This document shows, one piece after another, positions 15,788 through 25,195 of a DNA stretch of 64,000 bases. Location: positions 188,246 to 252,245 of the forward strand of contig NZ_BNAR01000014.1 of the NCBI RefSeq assembly GCF_014653695.1. Reading direction: 5' to 3'. Position 1 is the stretch's first letter. Each line of letters starts with the position of its first letter. A model generated the notes under the pieces. The model did no database searches and was not told the origin of the DNA. It was given only the letters and a program-made list of their open reading frames with translations. The translations under genes and the position numbers were made by a program. This DNA comes from Lentzea cavernae (GTDB lineage: Bacteria > Actinomycetota > Actinomycetes > Mycobacteriales > Pseudonocardiaceae).

Positions 15788-18040
15788 ATGTCCGGCACCA
15801 CTCTCGCCGACTGGCTGCGCGCCCAGGACGACGCTGCTCTCGTCGCGCTGCTGCGCGCGCGTCCTGACCTGGCGACGCCCCCACCTGCTGATATGTCCGT
15901 TCTCGCGACACGGGTCGGCACCAGGGCGTCGATCGCGCGCGCCTGCGAGGACCTCGACACGTTCACGCTCGCCGTGCTCGAAGCGCTGGTGGTGCAGGGC
16001 GGCGACTCCGAGCCCGTGGCGTTGGCCACACTCACGCAGGTCCTCGGGCCGGACGTGAAGCCACGGCCGCTCAAGCAGGCGGTCGCGAGGCTCAGGTCCT
16101 TCGCACTGGCGTGGGGCGACGACGACGCGCTGTCGGTCCCGCCCGTCACCAGGGAGGCGTTCGGCGCCCACCCCGGCGGACTGGGCCGCAGGACGGGGCA
16201 GACCTACGACCTCGGGGGCATCACCGAGGGCGAGCAGCGGGTCCTGCAGAAGCTCGCCGCCGGCCCTCCCATCGGCGACACCAAGGACGCCTCCAGGGTC
16301 GTGCCGCTCGAGAAGGCCGAGACCCCGGTCCAGCGCCTGCTCGCCCGCGGTCTGCTGCTGCGGCGCGACCCCGGCACGGTCGAGTTGCCCCGCGAGATCG
16401 GCCTCGCACTGCGCGGCGAACGCCCGCTCGGCCCGATCCAGGTCACCGAGCCGAAGCCCAAGACCGCCGTCCTGCCCCAGAACGGCATCGACGCCACCGG
16501 CGGCGGTGAGGCGCTGGAGCTCGTCCGGCACGTCGAGAACCTGATCACGAGCTGGTCCGCCGAACCGCCGCCGGTGCTGCGGACGGGCGGCCTGGGCGTC
16601 CGCGACCTGCGCAAGGTCGCCAAGGACCTGGGCGTCGACGAGCAGCGCGCCGCCCTGCTGATCGAGCTCGTGGTCGGCGCCGACCTGGTCGCGAACACCG
16701 AGGCCACCGAACCGGAGTGGGTGCCGACGACCAAGGCCGACGTCTGGCTCGCCGCGACCGCCGAGGTCCGCTGGGCCACGGTCGCGCACGCCTGGCTGGA
16801 GCTGCCGCGGCTGCCCGCACTGATCGGCCGCCGCGACGAGAAGGACAAGCTCTTCACCCCGCTCGCGGACGAGATCCGCCGCGCCCAGGCCCCGCGCGAC
16901 CGCCGGTGGGTCCTCGACACCCTGGCCGCGTTCCCCAAGGGCACCGCGATCTCCAACCCCGCCGACCTGGCCGCCCTGCTCGGCTGGCGCGCACCGCGCC
17001 GGGGCGGGCGGCAGCGCGACGAACTGGTGCGCTGGACCGTCGAGGAGGGCACGGCGGTCGGCGTGCTGGCCCTCGGCGCGATCACCACCGCGGGCCGCGT
17101 GCTGCTCGACGAGGGGCCCGGTCACGCCGCCAAGACGCTCGGCGACGCCCTGCCCGCGCCGCTCGACCACGTGCTGGTGCAGGCCGACCTCACCGTCGTC
17201 GCCCCCGGCCGTCTCGAACCGGACCTCGCGGACGAGATGGCGCTGGTCGCGAACGTCGAGTCGGCCGGCAGCGCCACGGTCTACCGGATCAGCGAGGCCA
17301 CCGTCCGCCGCGCCCTCGACGCCGGGCGCACCGCCGACGAGCTGCAGGAACTCTTCAAGATCCGCTCGCGCACGCCCGTGCCGCAGTCGCTGTCCTACCT
17401 GATCGACGACGCCGCGCGCCGCCACGGCAGGCTGCGCGGCGGGGCCGCGGGCTCGTTCCTGCGCTGCGACGACCCGGTGCTGATCAGCGAGGTCCTCGCA
17501 CACCCCGAGGCCGCGCGGCTGGAGCTGCGCCGGATCGCCCCGACCGTCGTCGTCAGCCCGTTGCCGCTGGCGGACGTGCTGGACGGGCTGCGCTCGGCGG
17601 GGTTCGCCCCGGCCGCGGAGGGCCCGGACGGCCAGGTCCTCGACCTGCGACCGGGCGGCCGCCGGACCACCCCGAGGCAGCGCACCGCCCGCAAGCCGGT
17701 GTCACCCGCAGTGCCCGCCGACGAACGGCTGGGTGAATTCGTCCGGCTGGTCAGGGCGGGAGATCGCGCCGCCGCGACACCAAGGGGTGAACGCGTCGCC
17801 GTCCCCGGCAACCTGGGCGCCGGTCCGTCGGCCACCCTGTCGCTGCTCCAGCAGGCCGCACGGGCGCGCCGCAGGGTGCTCGTCGGGTTCGTCGACTCCC
17901 ACGGCACGGCGGCACAGCGCGTGATCGAGCCGCACGTGGTCGGCGGTGGCGTGCTCGAGGGATACGACCACAGTTACGGAGAGGTGCTCAGGTTCCCCCT
18001 CCACCGCGTCACCTCCGCCGCTTTGGTGGACGAGGACTGA
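15788..18040 (+). CDS. Helicase-associated protein (XPB/Ssl2-like N-terminal domain, WYL-like C terminus)
   Basis: A 750-aa protein without helicase motifs. The N-terminal half consists of winged-helix-like repeats typical of the XPB/Ssl2-like 'helicase-associated' family (Rv0862c type). The last 65 residues (RRRVLVGFVDSHG, RVIEPHVVGGG, LRFPLHRVTSA) resemble a WYL ligand-binding fold. A basic linker precedes it around residue 620. In mycobacteria the gene sits next to the XPB helicase gene; here the two are separated by 10 kb, which argues for DNA inserted between functional partners. A role in DNA repair or helicase regulation is inferred from that linkage only. The ATG at 15788 fits the family start. 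Confidence 0.78.
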   Translation: MSGTTLADWLRAQDDAALVALLRARPDLATPPPADMSVLATRVGTRASIARACEDLDTFTLAVLEALVVQGGDSEPVALATLTQVLGPDVKPRPLKQAVARLRSFALAWGDDDALSVPPVTREAFGAHPGGLGRRTGQTYDLGGITEGEQRVLQKLAAGPPIGDTKDASRVVPLEKAETPVQRLLARGLLLRRDPGTVELPREIGLALRGERPLGPIQVTEPKPKTAVLPQNGIDATGGGEALELVRHVENLITSWSAEPPPVLRTGGLGVRDLRKVAKDLGVDEQRAALLIELVVGADLVANTEATEPEWVPTTKADVWLAATAEVRWATVAHAWLELPRLPALIGRRDEKDKLFTPLADEIRRAQAPRDRRWVLDTLAAFPKGTAISNPADLAALLGWRAPRRGGRQRDELVRWTVEEGTAVGVLALGAITTAGRVLLDEGPGHAAKTLGDALPAPLDHVLVQADLTVVAPGRLEPDLADEMALVANVESAGSATVYRISEATVRRALDAGRTADELQELFKIRSRTPVPQSLSYLIDDAARRHGRLRGGAAGSFLRCDDPVLISEVLAHPEAARLELRRIAPTVVVSPLPLADVLDGLRSAGFAPAAEGPDGQVLDLRPGGRRTTPRQRTARKPVSPAVPADERLGEFVRLVRAGDRAAATPRGERVAVPGNLGAGPSATLSLLQQAARARRRVLVGFVDSHGTAAQRVIEPHVVGGGVLEGYDHSYGEVLRFPLHRVTSAALVDED

Positions 18041-18159
18041 CAGTCGGTCATCCCCCTTCCGGGGCAGCCGATCACCCTTGCGTGGCCGTGTCGCGACCTA
18101 GCGTCGGTTGGTGTGGACGTCCCCGAAGACGTCCGCATCGACCGAGGAGGACTCCCACA

Positions 18160-18441
18160 ATGGTCAGCTCAAGGCCGGCGCTCCAGGTAGCCGCCGTCTT
18201 CACAGCCCTGGCTTTCGCCCTGCCGTTCTCGTCCGGCACGGCGTCGGCCGACACGGTCCAGGACACCGACCGCGCGCAAGCCGAAGTCGTCCAGTCCGGC
18301 GCCACCGACGAACGGGACATCGGTCTCGGCCTCGGCGTCGGACACCACTGGCACGACTGGGACGACGACTGGCACCACCACCATCACGGCCTGCTCGACG
18401 GCCTCTTCATCGGCATCGGTGTAGGCCTGCACATCGGCTAG
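18160..18441 (+). CDS. Small secreted histidine/aspartate-rich protein
   Basis: A 93-aa protein with a signal peptide (residues 1-31, ending ASAD) and an ATG preceded by GAGGAGGA. The mature part carries a dense H/W/D cluster, HHWHDWDDDWHHHHH (about residues 62-76), between glycine-rich flanks that read like an amphipathic membrane-active or aggregating segment (GLLDGLFIGIGVGLHIG). A cluster of this kind would bind Ni2+, Zn2+ or Cu2+ outside the membrane. I do not recognise a family. It is transcribed alone and ends at a strong bidirectional terminator. Confidence 0.7.
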   Translation: MVSSRPALQVAAVFTALAFALPFSSGTASADTVQDTDRAQAEVVQSGATDERDIGLGLGVGHHWHDWDDDWHHHHHGLLDGLFIGIGVGLHIG

Positions 18442-18459
18442 CGGCCGGCGGACACGACG

Positions 18460-18498
18460 ACGAGGCGAGCGCCGACCCGAAGGTGGCGCTCGCCTCGT
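18460..18498. terminator. Bidirectional terminator
   Basis: A perfect 14-bp stem (18460-18473 with 18485-18498) and an 11-nt loop stand between the convergent His-rich gene and the GTPase gene of the conservon, so it can end transcripts from both sides. Confidence 0.8.
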
Positions 18499-18534
18499 TC
18501 AGCCGTGATGCGGTTGTACTCCGGCGGAAGGAGT

Positions 18535-19140
18535 TCAGCCCGCGCGGACGGACATCCACTGGCGCATCGCGTGCTCCACCAGCGTGATGAGCGTCTGCTT
18601 CGTCGACTGCCTGTTGCGCGCGTCGCACGTCACGATCGGCACCGACTCGTCGATCGTCAGCGCTTCGCGCACGTCCTCCAGCCTGTGGTGCAGGAGGCCG
18701 TCGAAGCAGTTGACGCCGACGACGTACGGCAGCTGCCGGTCGTCGAAGAAGTCGATCGAGGCGAACGCGTCGGCCAGGCGGCGGGTGTCGACCAGCACGA
18801 TGGCGCCGATGGCACCCCGTACGAGGTCGTCCCACATGAACCAGAACCGGTGCTGACCCGGTGTACCGAAGAGGTACAGGATCAGGTCGCTGTCGAGCGA
18901 CACGCGGCCGAAGTCCATCGCGACGGTCGTGGTGACCTTGTTGGGCGTGGCGGAGAGGTCGTCCACCCCCGCGCTGGCCTCGGTCATCACCGCCTCGGTG
19001 GTCAACGGGACGATCTCGGACACCGAGCCGACGAACGTCGTCTTGCCCACACCGAAGCCACCCGCCACCACGATCTTGGCAGACGTCGTCGGCTTCCGTG
19101 CGCCCTCGGCGCCCTGGGGACTAGAGCCTGCGAAGCCCAC
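18535..19140 (-). CDS. Conservon GTP-binding protein (CvnD type)
   Basis: A 201-aa Ras/MglA-like small GTPase. G1 is GGFGVGKTT (residues 27-35), G3 is the FGTPGQ variant of DxxG, and the G4-like segment is VGVNCFDG. It is the switch protein of the four-gene conservon, thought to cycle with the roadblock protein CvnB and the membrane kinase CvnA. The GTG at 19140 overlaps the end of the DUF742 gene by 20 bp. Last gene of the operon, it ends before a strong terminator. The effector is unknown. Confidence 0.88.
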   Translation of the reverse strand: MGFAGSSPQGAEGARKPTTSAKIVVAGGFGVGKTTFVGSVSEIVPLTTEAVMTEASAGVDDLSATPNKVTTTVAMDFGRVSLDSDLILYLFGTPGQHRFWFMWDDLVRGAIGAIVLVDTRRLADAFASIDFFDDRQLPYVVGVNCFDGLLHHRLEDVREALTIDESVPIVTCDARNRQSTKQTLITLVEHAMRQWMSVRAG

Positions 19141-19915
19141 TGAGCACCCTCTCCAGGAAATCCATGGAAGGCCGGTCCCCCACGACCAGACCGCCCTGGT
19201 GAATCAAAACCAAACCCATGCTTGCCATGTCGCCGATCAGCACCCGCACGACGCCAAGAGGCAAGCGTAGGAGTGCCGCGACCTCGGCCACCGACCGCGT
19301 GTCCACACACAGCCCGCAGATCGACCTGTGCTCGGGAAGAACTGCCGCATCCCGTTCGAGGCCCTTTTCGCTGGTGGAGATCAGCGCCTCGATAGCAAGG
19401 TCGTAATCAGGTCGTGTGCGTCCACCGGTACGCGTGTAAGGCCGCACCAGTGAACCCGAGTCCGCCGAAGCATTCTCCTCCGGGCGCACTTGAGGCTGCG
19501 CACCGGTGCTGTACTCCGGTTGCCCGCCGGTGTTGTACGCCGGTTGCCCGCCAGTGCTGTACACCGGGTGCGAGCCGGTGGTGTACGGCAGTTGTTCCGG
19601 CACCGCGTCCGGCATCTCGTGCTGGCCGAAGAGGTCGGCTCCCGGGCCACCGAACAGCCCGGAGCCGTACCCGTCGATGTCGAATCGGTTCGGCACGTCG
19701 TCGTACGGATACGACGACGAGTCGTCCACCTCACGCTGAGACATATCGCCTAGCCCTTGCCCTGTAACCCGCTCATCGAGGGGTGCGTCCTCAGCTTCCT
19801 CTGGTTCTTGGGGTATCGCGTCAGGCTCGTCGAACTGGAACCCACCAGAAGCCCACTCCTGGTAGTTGAAGTTTCTACCGAAGCCCCGGCCTCTAGCGCC
19901 AGATCTACCAGCCAT
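19121..19915 (-). CDS. DUF742 protein (CvnC type) with repeat-bearing N-terminal extension
   Basis: A 264-aa protein. The C-terminal 110 residues are DUF742 (SLVRPYTRTGGR, HRSICGLC, VAEVAALLRLPLGVVRVL), which has a winged-helix-like fold. The first 150 residues are acidic and disordered and include four 8-residue units of the type YSTGGQPx, coded by 24-bp repeats near 19490-19585. Most CvnC proteins are about 120 aa, so the extension is unusual. It lies 30 bp behind the roadblock gene and overlaps the GTPase gene, matching the cvnA-B-C-D order. Confidence 0.86.
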   Translation of the reverse strand: MAGRSGARGRGFGRNFNYQEWASGGFQFDEPDAIPQEPEEAEDAPLDERVTGQGLGDMSQREVDDSSSYPYDDVPNRFDIDGYGSGLFGGPGADLFGQHEMPDAVPEQLPYTTGSHPVYSTGGQPAYNTGGQPEYSTGAQPQVRPEENASADSGSLVRPYTRTGGRTRPDYDLAIEALISTSEKGLERDAAVLPEHRSICGLCVDTRSVAEVAALLRLPLGVVRVLIGDMASMGLVLIHQGGLVVGDRPSMDFLERVLSGLRRL

Positions 19916-19945
19916 TGGTTCTCACCCCTGAACTTCAGATGAGGT

Positions 19946-20365
19946 CTAGCGACGGACCACGCCCTGAAGCTGCGCGCGCAGCTCAGGGGTGAGTTGTTGA
20001 CCGACTCTCTCCACCAACAGCGTCATCTCGTAGGCCACGAGGCCGATGTCGCAGTTGGGTGCCGCAAGGACGGCAAGGCAAGAACCGTCACTGATCGACA
20101 TGAGGAACAGGTAGCCCCGCTCCATCTCGACGACCGTCTGGTTGACCCCGCCTGCTTCGAAGCAGCGGGCAGCACCCTGGGTGAGGCTGACCAGTCCGGA
20201 CGCGACCGCGGAGAGCTGCTCTGCGCGGTCCCGGGGCAAGCCCTGGGATCCCGCGAGCAACAGCCCGTCCGCGGACACCACAACGGAATGTGCCACACCG
20301 GGCACCCTCCGCACGAAGTCGGTGATAAGCCAACCAAAGCTGCCTGGCTGCGCTGCGGTCGTCAC
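19946..20365 (-). CDS. Roadblock/LC7-domain protein (CvnB type)
   Basis: A 139-aa single-domain roadblock/LC7 protein (VPGVAHSVVVSADGLLLAGS, LPRDRAEQLSAVASGLVSL, YLFLMSISDGSCLAVLAAP). In conservons this is the presumed regulator (GAP-like or scaffold) of the MglA/Ras-like GTPase. Its ATG overlaps the stop of the sensor kinase gene (ATGA), so the two are made in a fixed ratio. No membrane segment. Confidence 0.9.
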   Translation of the reverse strand: MTTAAQPGSFGWLITDFVRRVPGVAHSVVVSADGLLLAGSQGLPRDRAEQLSAVASGLVSLTQGAARCFEAGGVNQTVVEMERGYLFLMSISDGSCLAVLAAPNCDIGLVAYEMTLLVERVGQQLTPELRAQLQGVVRR

Positions 20366-23300
20366 TCCTGCTCCTCGTTCTGCCGGCTCGACTGGTCACC
20401 AGCGTATGCCTCGATCAATGCGTGCCGGCCTCGCTTGACACCACTCTGCAGGCTCGACATCCGTCCGCGCACCGCGTCAGCGGTGCGGGGCGGCAGCGGC
20501 GGGCGCTGTGCCGTCGTGGACAGGGACGGCTGCTTGGGTGCAGCTGATCCTGGCACGAGCTGAGCCTTCGGTGTCCGTTTCGGCAATCCTGCCGTGGTCT
20601 TCGTCTCCGGCGCCTTGTTCAACAACGCCTGAGCCGCATGCCATCCCTCATCGGCAGGCGATTGCCAAGCCGATTCGGAAGTAGGTGCCGCCGCTGGAGT
20701 CTCCTCCACAACGGGCTCGGGTTCCACAACTCGCTCCTGCTCGGCGGGTGCGGGTACTTCCTCGACCGCCGGCTGGACCTTCGAGCGCGGCGTGCGCACC
20801 GGAAGACCAGCGGCCGACGTGGTGGTGGGTGCCACCGCCGGAACAGGCTTGCGAGATCGGGTGGGGAGCTCCGGTTCCGGCCCGTCCGAGAGCGGCGGGA
20901 CGGTCGGCGGCTCGTCGATGTACTCGACCGAGCCCTTGCCGGTCCCGCCGAGCCTCGACTCGACGTGTCCGTTGGTGGCGGCCGGTGCGTCGTCCTCTGA
21001 GCCCGCAGGGACCGGCTGAGCGGCCGATGCGGACGTTTCGCTGCCCACGGCCTGGAACCACTGCGACAGGACCGCCTCGTAGATCGGCAGGCGTTCCGTC
21101 GGGGCGTCCAGGTCGTGCTCGAGCTTCTTGCGCGAGGCGTCCGAGGTGCCGTTGCGGTGGCCCATCCCGATGTCGAGCCGGCCCTCGTCGACCGAGGCCC
21201 GCGACACGCCGTTGGACGAGGCGGGCTCGTCCTCGATCGGCGGGATCGGCACGAACTGCGTGGTCTCGTAGCCCGGCTCGAAGGAGATCTCGCCGGCTTC
21301 CTCGTTGCGGTCCTCGTAGGCCGTGAAGAGGGTCGACTCGAACGAGCTCTCCGGCTCCACCGCCGCGAGCTGGTCGCGGCGCCACCGCTCGGACGGCGTC
21401 ACGTCCTCGATCGGCGGGTCGCTGTAGACGGGGATCGCGGTCGCGCCCGCACCGGTGTCGGTGATCGAGCTCGGCACGAAGTTGACCGGGATGCTCGGGC
21501 TCGACTCGTCGACCCGCGGCTGGACACCGGTGGCACCGCCGAAGGCGCCCGCGATGCCGCTGGCCCTCGTCGCGGTGGTCCCGATCTCCGTCGTGTGCTC
21601 GGCCGGCGACATCGGTGACATGGGCGACATCGGCGACGAGACCGGCGGCATGGCCGGGATCGACGCGGACGGCGACATGCCGAACGCGGAGGCGAGCCCA
21701 CCGGAACCGGAGGGCGGGGTCGAGACCGGTGCCTGGCCGGGGATCGCGATGAGCGTCTCCGGCACGATCACCAGTGCCGTCGTGCCGCCCTCGATGTCCT
21801 CGTTGCCGCGCAGGCGGACCTTGATGTCGTGGCGCTTGGCGAGCCGCGCGACCACGTACAGACCCATCCGGCGGGAGACGGCGACGTCGACGTCCGGCGG
21901 GTCCGCCAGGCGGTCGTTCGCGTCGATGATCTCCTGGTCGCCCATGCCCACGCCGCGGTCCTGGATCTCGATCGCCAGCTCGCCCTTGCGGGTCTTGGCC
22001 GTGCGAACGGTGACCTTGGTGACCGGGTCGGAGAACGCCGTGGCGTTGTCCAGCAGCTCGGCGATGAGGTGCACGAGGTCGTTGACCGCGCGGCCCTGGA
22101 CCGTGAGGTCCGGGGTCTGGCCGACCTGCACGCGGGCGTACTGCTCGACCTCGGAGACCGCGGCGCCGAGGACCTCGGCGGCCGGGACGGGCCGGGTCAG
22201 GCGACGCGAGAGGTCGGTGCCCGAGAGGACCAGGAGGTTCTCCGAGTTGCGGCGCATGCGGGTCGCGAGGTGGTCGAGCTCGAACAGCGAGGCCAGCTGG
22301 TCCGGGTCCTGCTCGTCCTGCTCCAGCCGGTCGATCAGGTTCAGCTGGCGCTCGACCAGGGCCTGCGACCTGCGGGACAGGTTGACGAACATCGCGTTGA
22401 CGTTGTCACGCAGGAGGGCCTGCTGGGCGGCCAGTCGCACCGCTTCACCGTGCACCGCGTCGAACGCGCGCGCCACCTGGCCGACCTCTTCCCGCGTGTG
22501 CACCGGCACCGGCTCGACGGCGTTCTTCGCCGCGTTCTCCGGGTCCGGGTCCGCGAGGATCCGCTCGACCGCGTCCGGGAGACCGTGGTCGGCGACGTCG
22601 AGGGCGGTGCGGCGCAGCGTGCGCAGCGGGTTGAGGATCGAGCGGGCGACGAACAGCGCCATGAGCAGCGCGAGCGCGAGGATCGCGAGCACGACGCCGG
22701 ACTCGACGTACGCCCTGGTGCGGGTGTCGCCGGCGAGGTCGTCGGTCTTGGTCTGCAGCTGCTCGACCAGCAGGTTCTCGACGTCACGGGTCAGGTTGAC
22801 CGTCAGCGTGGCGGCGATGTCCCACTTCTCGGGCGTGACCTGCGTGAAGTCCTTCGCGCCCGCCTGCTGGTTGATCGCCGATTCCTGCATGTCGTTCGCG
22901 TTGTCGACGATCAGGCCGGTGACGGTGTCGTCGTAGATCTTGGCCTGGTCGGGCGTCGCGGACTTGCGGAAGTCGTTGCGGGCCGCTTCGAGCTCGGCGT
23001 CCGCTGCCTGCAGGGACCGCAGCTGGGACGGCGTGAACGCCTTGCGCTGGAAGACGTCCAGGAGGATCGCCCGCTTGAGCGACTCCTGCTCCTTGATGCG
23101 CGCGATGGCGTTCGTGGTCAGGTGCAGTCGCACCAGTTCGGGGTCGTTGATCTCGGAGATCGTCTGCTCACCGAGGTTGATGAGCGTCTCGACGGACTCC
23201 GAGTAGGTGCGCTGGACGGCCTCGGCGGGGTACTGGGTGTCGCGCACCGAGTTGCGGAGGCTGTTCAGGCGTTCGAGCTGGTTGAACGCGACCTGGAACC

Positions 23301-23718
23301 GCTCCACGGCGGCGGGGTTCAGGTCGGAGCTGAGTTCGGAGATCTTGTTGCGGAACGCCTCGCTGGTGTCGTTCACGCGGCGCAGCTGGCGCTCCAGGAC
23401 GACCCGGTCGACCTTCTTGTTCGAGGCGACGTAGCTGACCGACAGGTCGCGTTCGCGCTGCAGCTGCTGCACCAGGTCCGCGACAGCGGTCTCGAGGCGG
23501 ATCTGGTTCGCGAGGTTGTTGAACTCCGTCGCGGCCTGGAGGTCGGTGCGCACGCGCAGACCACCCAGGGCGAGCGCGCAGACCGTCGGGATGAGCAGAA
23601 CGGCGAGCAGCTTCGTGCGCAACCGCCAGTTGCGCAGGCGCCACCCCGCGGATCGGGCAGATCCTGAACCGGTTCCGGCACCGTTGTCGTGCTTCACCGG
23701 GTTCGGTGTCACGTCCAT
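20362..23718 (-). CDS. Conservon sensor histidine kinase with nitrate/nitrite-sensing domain (CvnA type)
   Basis: A 1118-aa membrane kinase. TM1 is at about 37-54, the extracytoplasmic NIT domain runs to about 330, then TM2, a HAMP-like linker, a dimerisation helix with the candidate phospho-histidine in LDHLATRMRRNSENLL, and an HATPase_c domain (ELLDNATAFSDP, DRGVGMG). The last 400 residues are disordered and Pro/Glu-rich. The frame is open to 23952; I choose the ATG at 23718 because the arginine-rich start just before TM1 fits the family, but a longer N terminus cannot be ruled out. The stop overlaps the roadblock start. No response regulator lies beside it, as is usual for conservons; the divergent solute-binding gene may deliver its signal. 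Confidence 0.85.
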   Translation of the reverse strand: MDVTPNPVKHDNGAGTGSGSARSAGWRLRNWRLRTKLLAVLLIPTVCALALGGLRVRTDLQAATEFNNLANQIRLETAVADLVQQLQRERDLSVSYVASNKKVDRVVLERQLRRVNDTSEAFRNKISELSSDLNPAAVERFQVAFNQLERLNSLRNSVRDTQYPAEAVQRTYSESVETLINLGEQTISEINDPELVRLHLTTNAIARIKEQESLKRAILLDVFQRKAFTPSQLRSLQAADAELEAARNDFRKSATPDQAKIYDDTVTGLIVDNANDMQESAINQQAGAKDFTQVTPEKWDIAATLTVNLTRDVENLLVEQLQTKTDDLAGDTRTRAYVESGVVLAILALALLMALFVARSILNPLRTLRRTALDVADHGLPDAVERILADPDPENAAKNAVEPVPVHTREEVGQVARAFDAVHGEAVRLAAQQALLRDNVNAMFVNLSRRSQALVERQLNLIDRLEQDEQDPDQLASLFELDHLATRMRRNSENLLVLSGTDLSRRLTRPVPAAEVLGAAVSEVEQYARVQVGQTPDLTVQGRAVNDLVHLIAELLDNATAFSDPVTKVTVRTAKTRKGELAIEIQDRGVGMGDQEIIDANDRLADPPDVDVAVSRRMGLYVVARLAKRHDIKVRLRGNEDIEGGTTALVIVPETLIAIPGQAPVSTPPSGSGGLASAFGMSPSASIPAMPPVSSPMSPMSPMSPAEHTTEIGTTATRASGIAGAFGGATGVQPRVDESSPSIPVNFVPSSITDTGAGATAIPVYSDPPIEDVTPSERWRRDQLAAVEPESSFESTLFTAYEDRNEEAGEISFEPGYETTQFVPIPPIEDEPASSNGVSRASVDEGRLDIGMGHRNGTSDASRKKLEHDLDAPTERLPIYEAVLSQWFQAVGSETSASAAQPVPAGSEDDAPAATNGHVESRLGGTGKGSVEYIDEPPTVPPLSDGPEPELPTRSRKPVPAVAPTTTSAAGLPVRTPRSKVQPAVEEVPAPAEQERVVEPEPVVEETPAAAPTSESAWQSPADEGWHAAQALLNKAPETKTTAGLPKRTPKAQLVPGSAAPKQPSLSTTAQRPPLPPRTADAVRGRMSSLQSGVKRGRHALIEAYAGDQSSRQNEEQE

Positions 23719-24202
23719 CGGTCCGTTACCCAGCGCAGCCAGTCCGTCACCCGATTCGGGCCTTTCGGAGCGTGTGGTGTCACCCACGCCAAACTGGCTG
23801 GGACCTCTCTCACGTCGGGCCACTCTGGGCTTCCTCTTCCAGCAGCAGTGTCCCGGTCTCTCCCCAGGACCGAGCATGGACTCGTCAAACGGGCCGAATT
23901 GCAGCACAGAGGTCGTTCGCCCGGTGAGGCGCCCTACCCCGTCTGAAGACACGTAGGTCTACTACGACCTGTGCCACCCGAGCCGGAAGGGTAATGGTCA
24001 CCCCCACCCTTGGGGAAGTCTCCAGAAGCACTCACCGTATCGAGATGGGGTGTCGTTTCATACGTTCAGGTGGTTAACATCCCCGGTTGTCGGCACGCCC
24101 CGCGTCCGTCCGAACGCCCTGTTGGGGCTGCGGACGGCCTGGTCTGTGGTGACACTCACTGATCAAATCGAAGTTACCCAAGGCCTACCGGCGAGAGGTG
24201 CC
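23719..24202. other. Intergenic region between divergent cvnA and solute-binding gene
   Basis: The 484 bp between the two start codons should hold both promoters. The part from 23719 to 23952 stays open in the cvnA frame and could be an N-terminal extension, but it is low-complexity and poorly protein-like. No clear operator, riboswitch or hairpin was recognised. Confidence 0.4.
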
Positions 24203-25180
24203 ATGGCTACCCGAGCCAAAGCTCTGCGGCTTGCCGCAGTGCTCACCACGTGTGTTCTGACCGCGAGCTGCGGCCTGTTCGGAGGCTCGTCGAACGGCGG
24301 CGCCGCGGACATGGAACGCAACGTCATCCGCATCGGCGTGCTCCAGGTCGTGGACGTGGCCCCGCTGCGGATCGCGCTGACCGAGAAGTTGTTCGAGAAG
24401 GCCGGCCTGCAGGTCACGCTGGTCAACCAGCCGAGCGAGGCCGAGGCCATCAAGCAGCTCGACGCCACGCTGGACCTCACGTGGGCGACCCACGTGAGCC
24501 TCTTCCGCGCGGTCGCCGAGGGCACCGAACTGCAGCTGCAGGGCGAGGCCTACCAGGCCGGTCCGAACTCGATGGCGCTGGTCACCTCCGCCACGTCGGA
24601 CTACGACGACCCCGGCAAGAAGCAGTCGCCGACCATCGCCGTGCCCAGCGAGGCCGACATCGGCGCGCTGACCACGCGTGCCGTGCTGGACACCGCCGCG
24701 GTCGAGAAGCAGAAGATCAAGTTCAGGTCGATGCCGTTCGCCGAGATGGAGGGCGCGCTGACGTCCGGCACGGTGGACGCGGCCTTCATGATCGAGCCCT
24801 TCATCACGAAGGCGCAGCGCAAGATCGGTGCGAAGATCCTCACCGACACCGCGCGCGGCCCGACACTGGACTTCCCGATGTCCGGGTACGCGTCGTCGAA
24901 GAAGTTCGCCGAGACGAACCCGAAGACGCTGAAGGTGTTCCGGGACGTGCTGCGCGACGCCCAGCAGCGCGCGCAGGCCAACAAGCTGAGCGTGCAGGAC
25001 TCGCTGACCAGCTACGCCGACGTCGACCAGCCGACGGCCGCGCTCGTGTCCGTGGGCACGTTCCCGCTGTCGCTGAACCCGATCCGGCTCCAGCGCGTCG
25101 CCGACATGATGGACACCGAGGACGTGCTTTCAGGGCGTCTGGACGTGCAGCAGTTGCTGCCACCGGGCACCACGAATTAG
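24203..25180 (+). CDS. Orphan ABC solute-binding lipoprotein (NMT1/SsuA/nitrate-taurine type)
   Basis: A 325-aa lipoprotein; the signal peptide ends in the lipobox LTASC with the lipidated Cys at 23. The mature part has the periplasmic-binding type II layout of the nitrate/sulfonate/taurine/thiamine-precursor family (IRIGVLQVVDVAPLRIA, then ATHVSLFRAVAEG, and a late AAFMIEPF). No permease or ATPase gene is nearby. It is divergent from the conservon kinase that carries a small-anion-sensing domain, which suggests the binding protein presents a ligand to the kinase rather than to a transporter; this is inference. The ATG at 24203 follows GAGAGGTG. It ends at a bidirectional terminator. Confidence 0.82.
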   Translation: MATRAKALRLAAVLTTCVLTASCGLFGGSSNGGAADMERNVIRIGVLQVVDVAPLRIALTEKLFEKAGLQVTLVNQPSEAEAIKQLDATLDLTWATHVSLFRAVAEGTELQLQGEAYQAGPNSMALVTSATSDYDDPGKKQSPTIAVPSEADIGALTTRAVLDTAAVEKQKIKFRSMPFAEMEGALTSGTVDAAFMIEPFITKAQRKIGAKILTDTARGPTLDFPMSGYASSKKFAETNPKTLKVFRDVLRDAQQRAQANKLSVQDSLTSYADVDQPTAALVSVGTFPLSLNPIRLQRVADMMDTEDVLSGRLDVQQLLPPGTTN

Positions 25181-25195
25181 TTGCATTCGGGCATG

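Noticed and set aside
23719..23952. N-terminal extension of the conservon kinase
   Set aside because: The open frame continues, but it is low-complexity and the arginine-rich start at 23718 fits the family better; left as an alternative.
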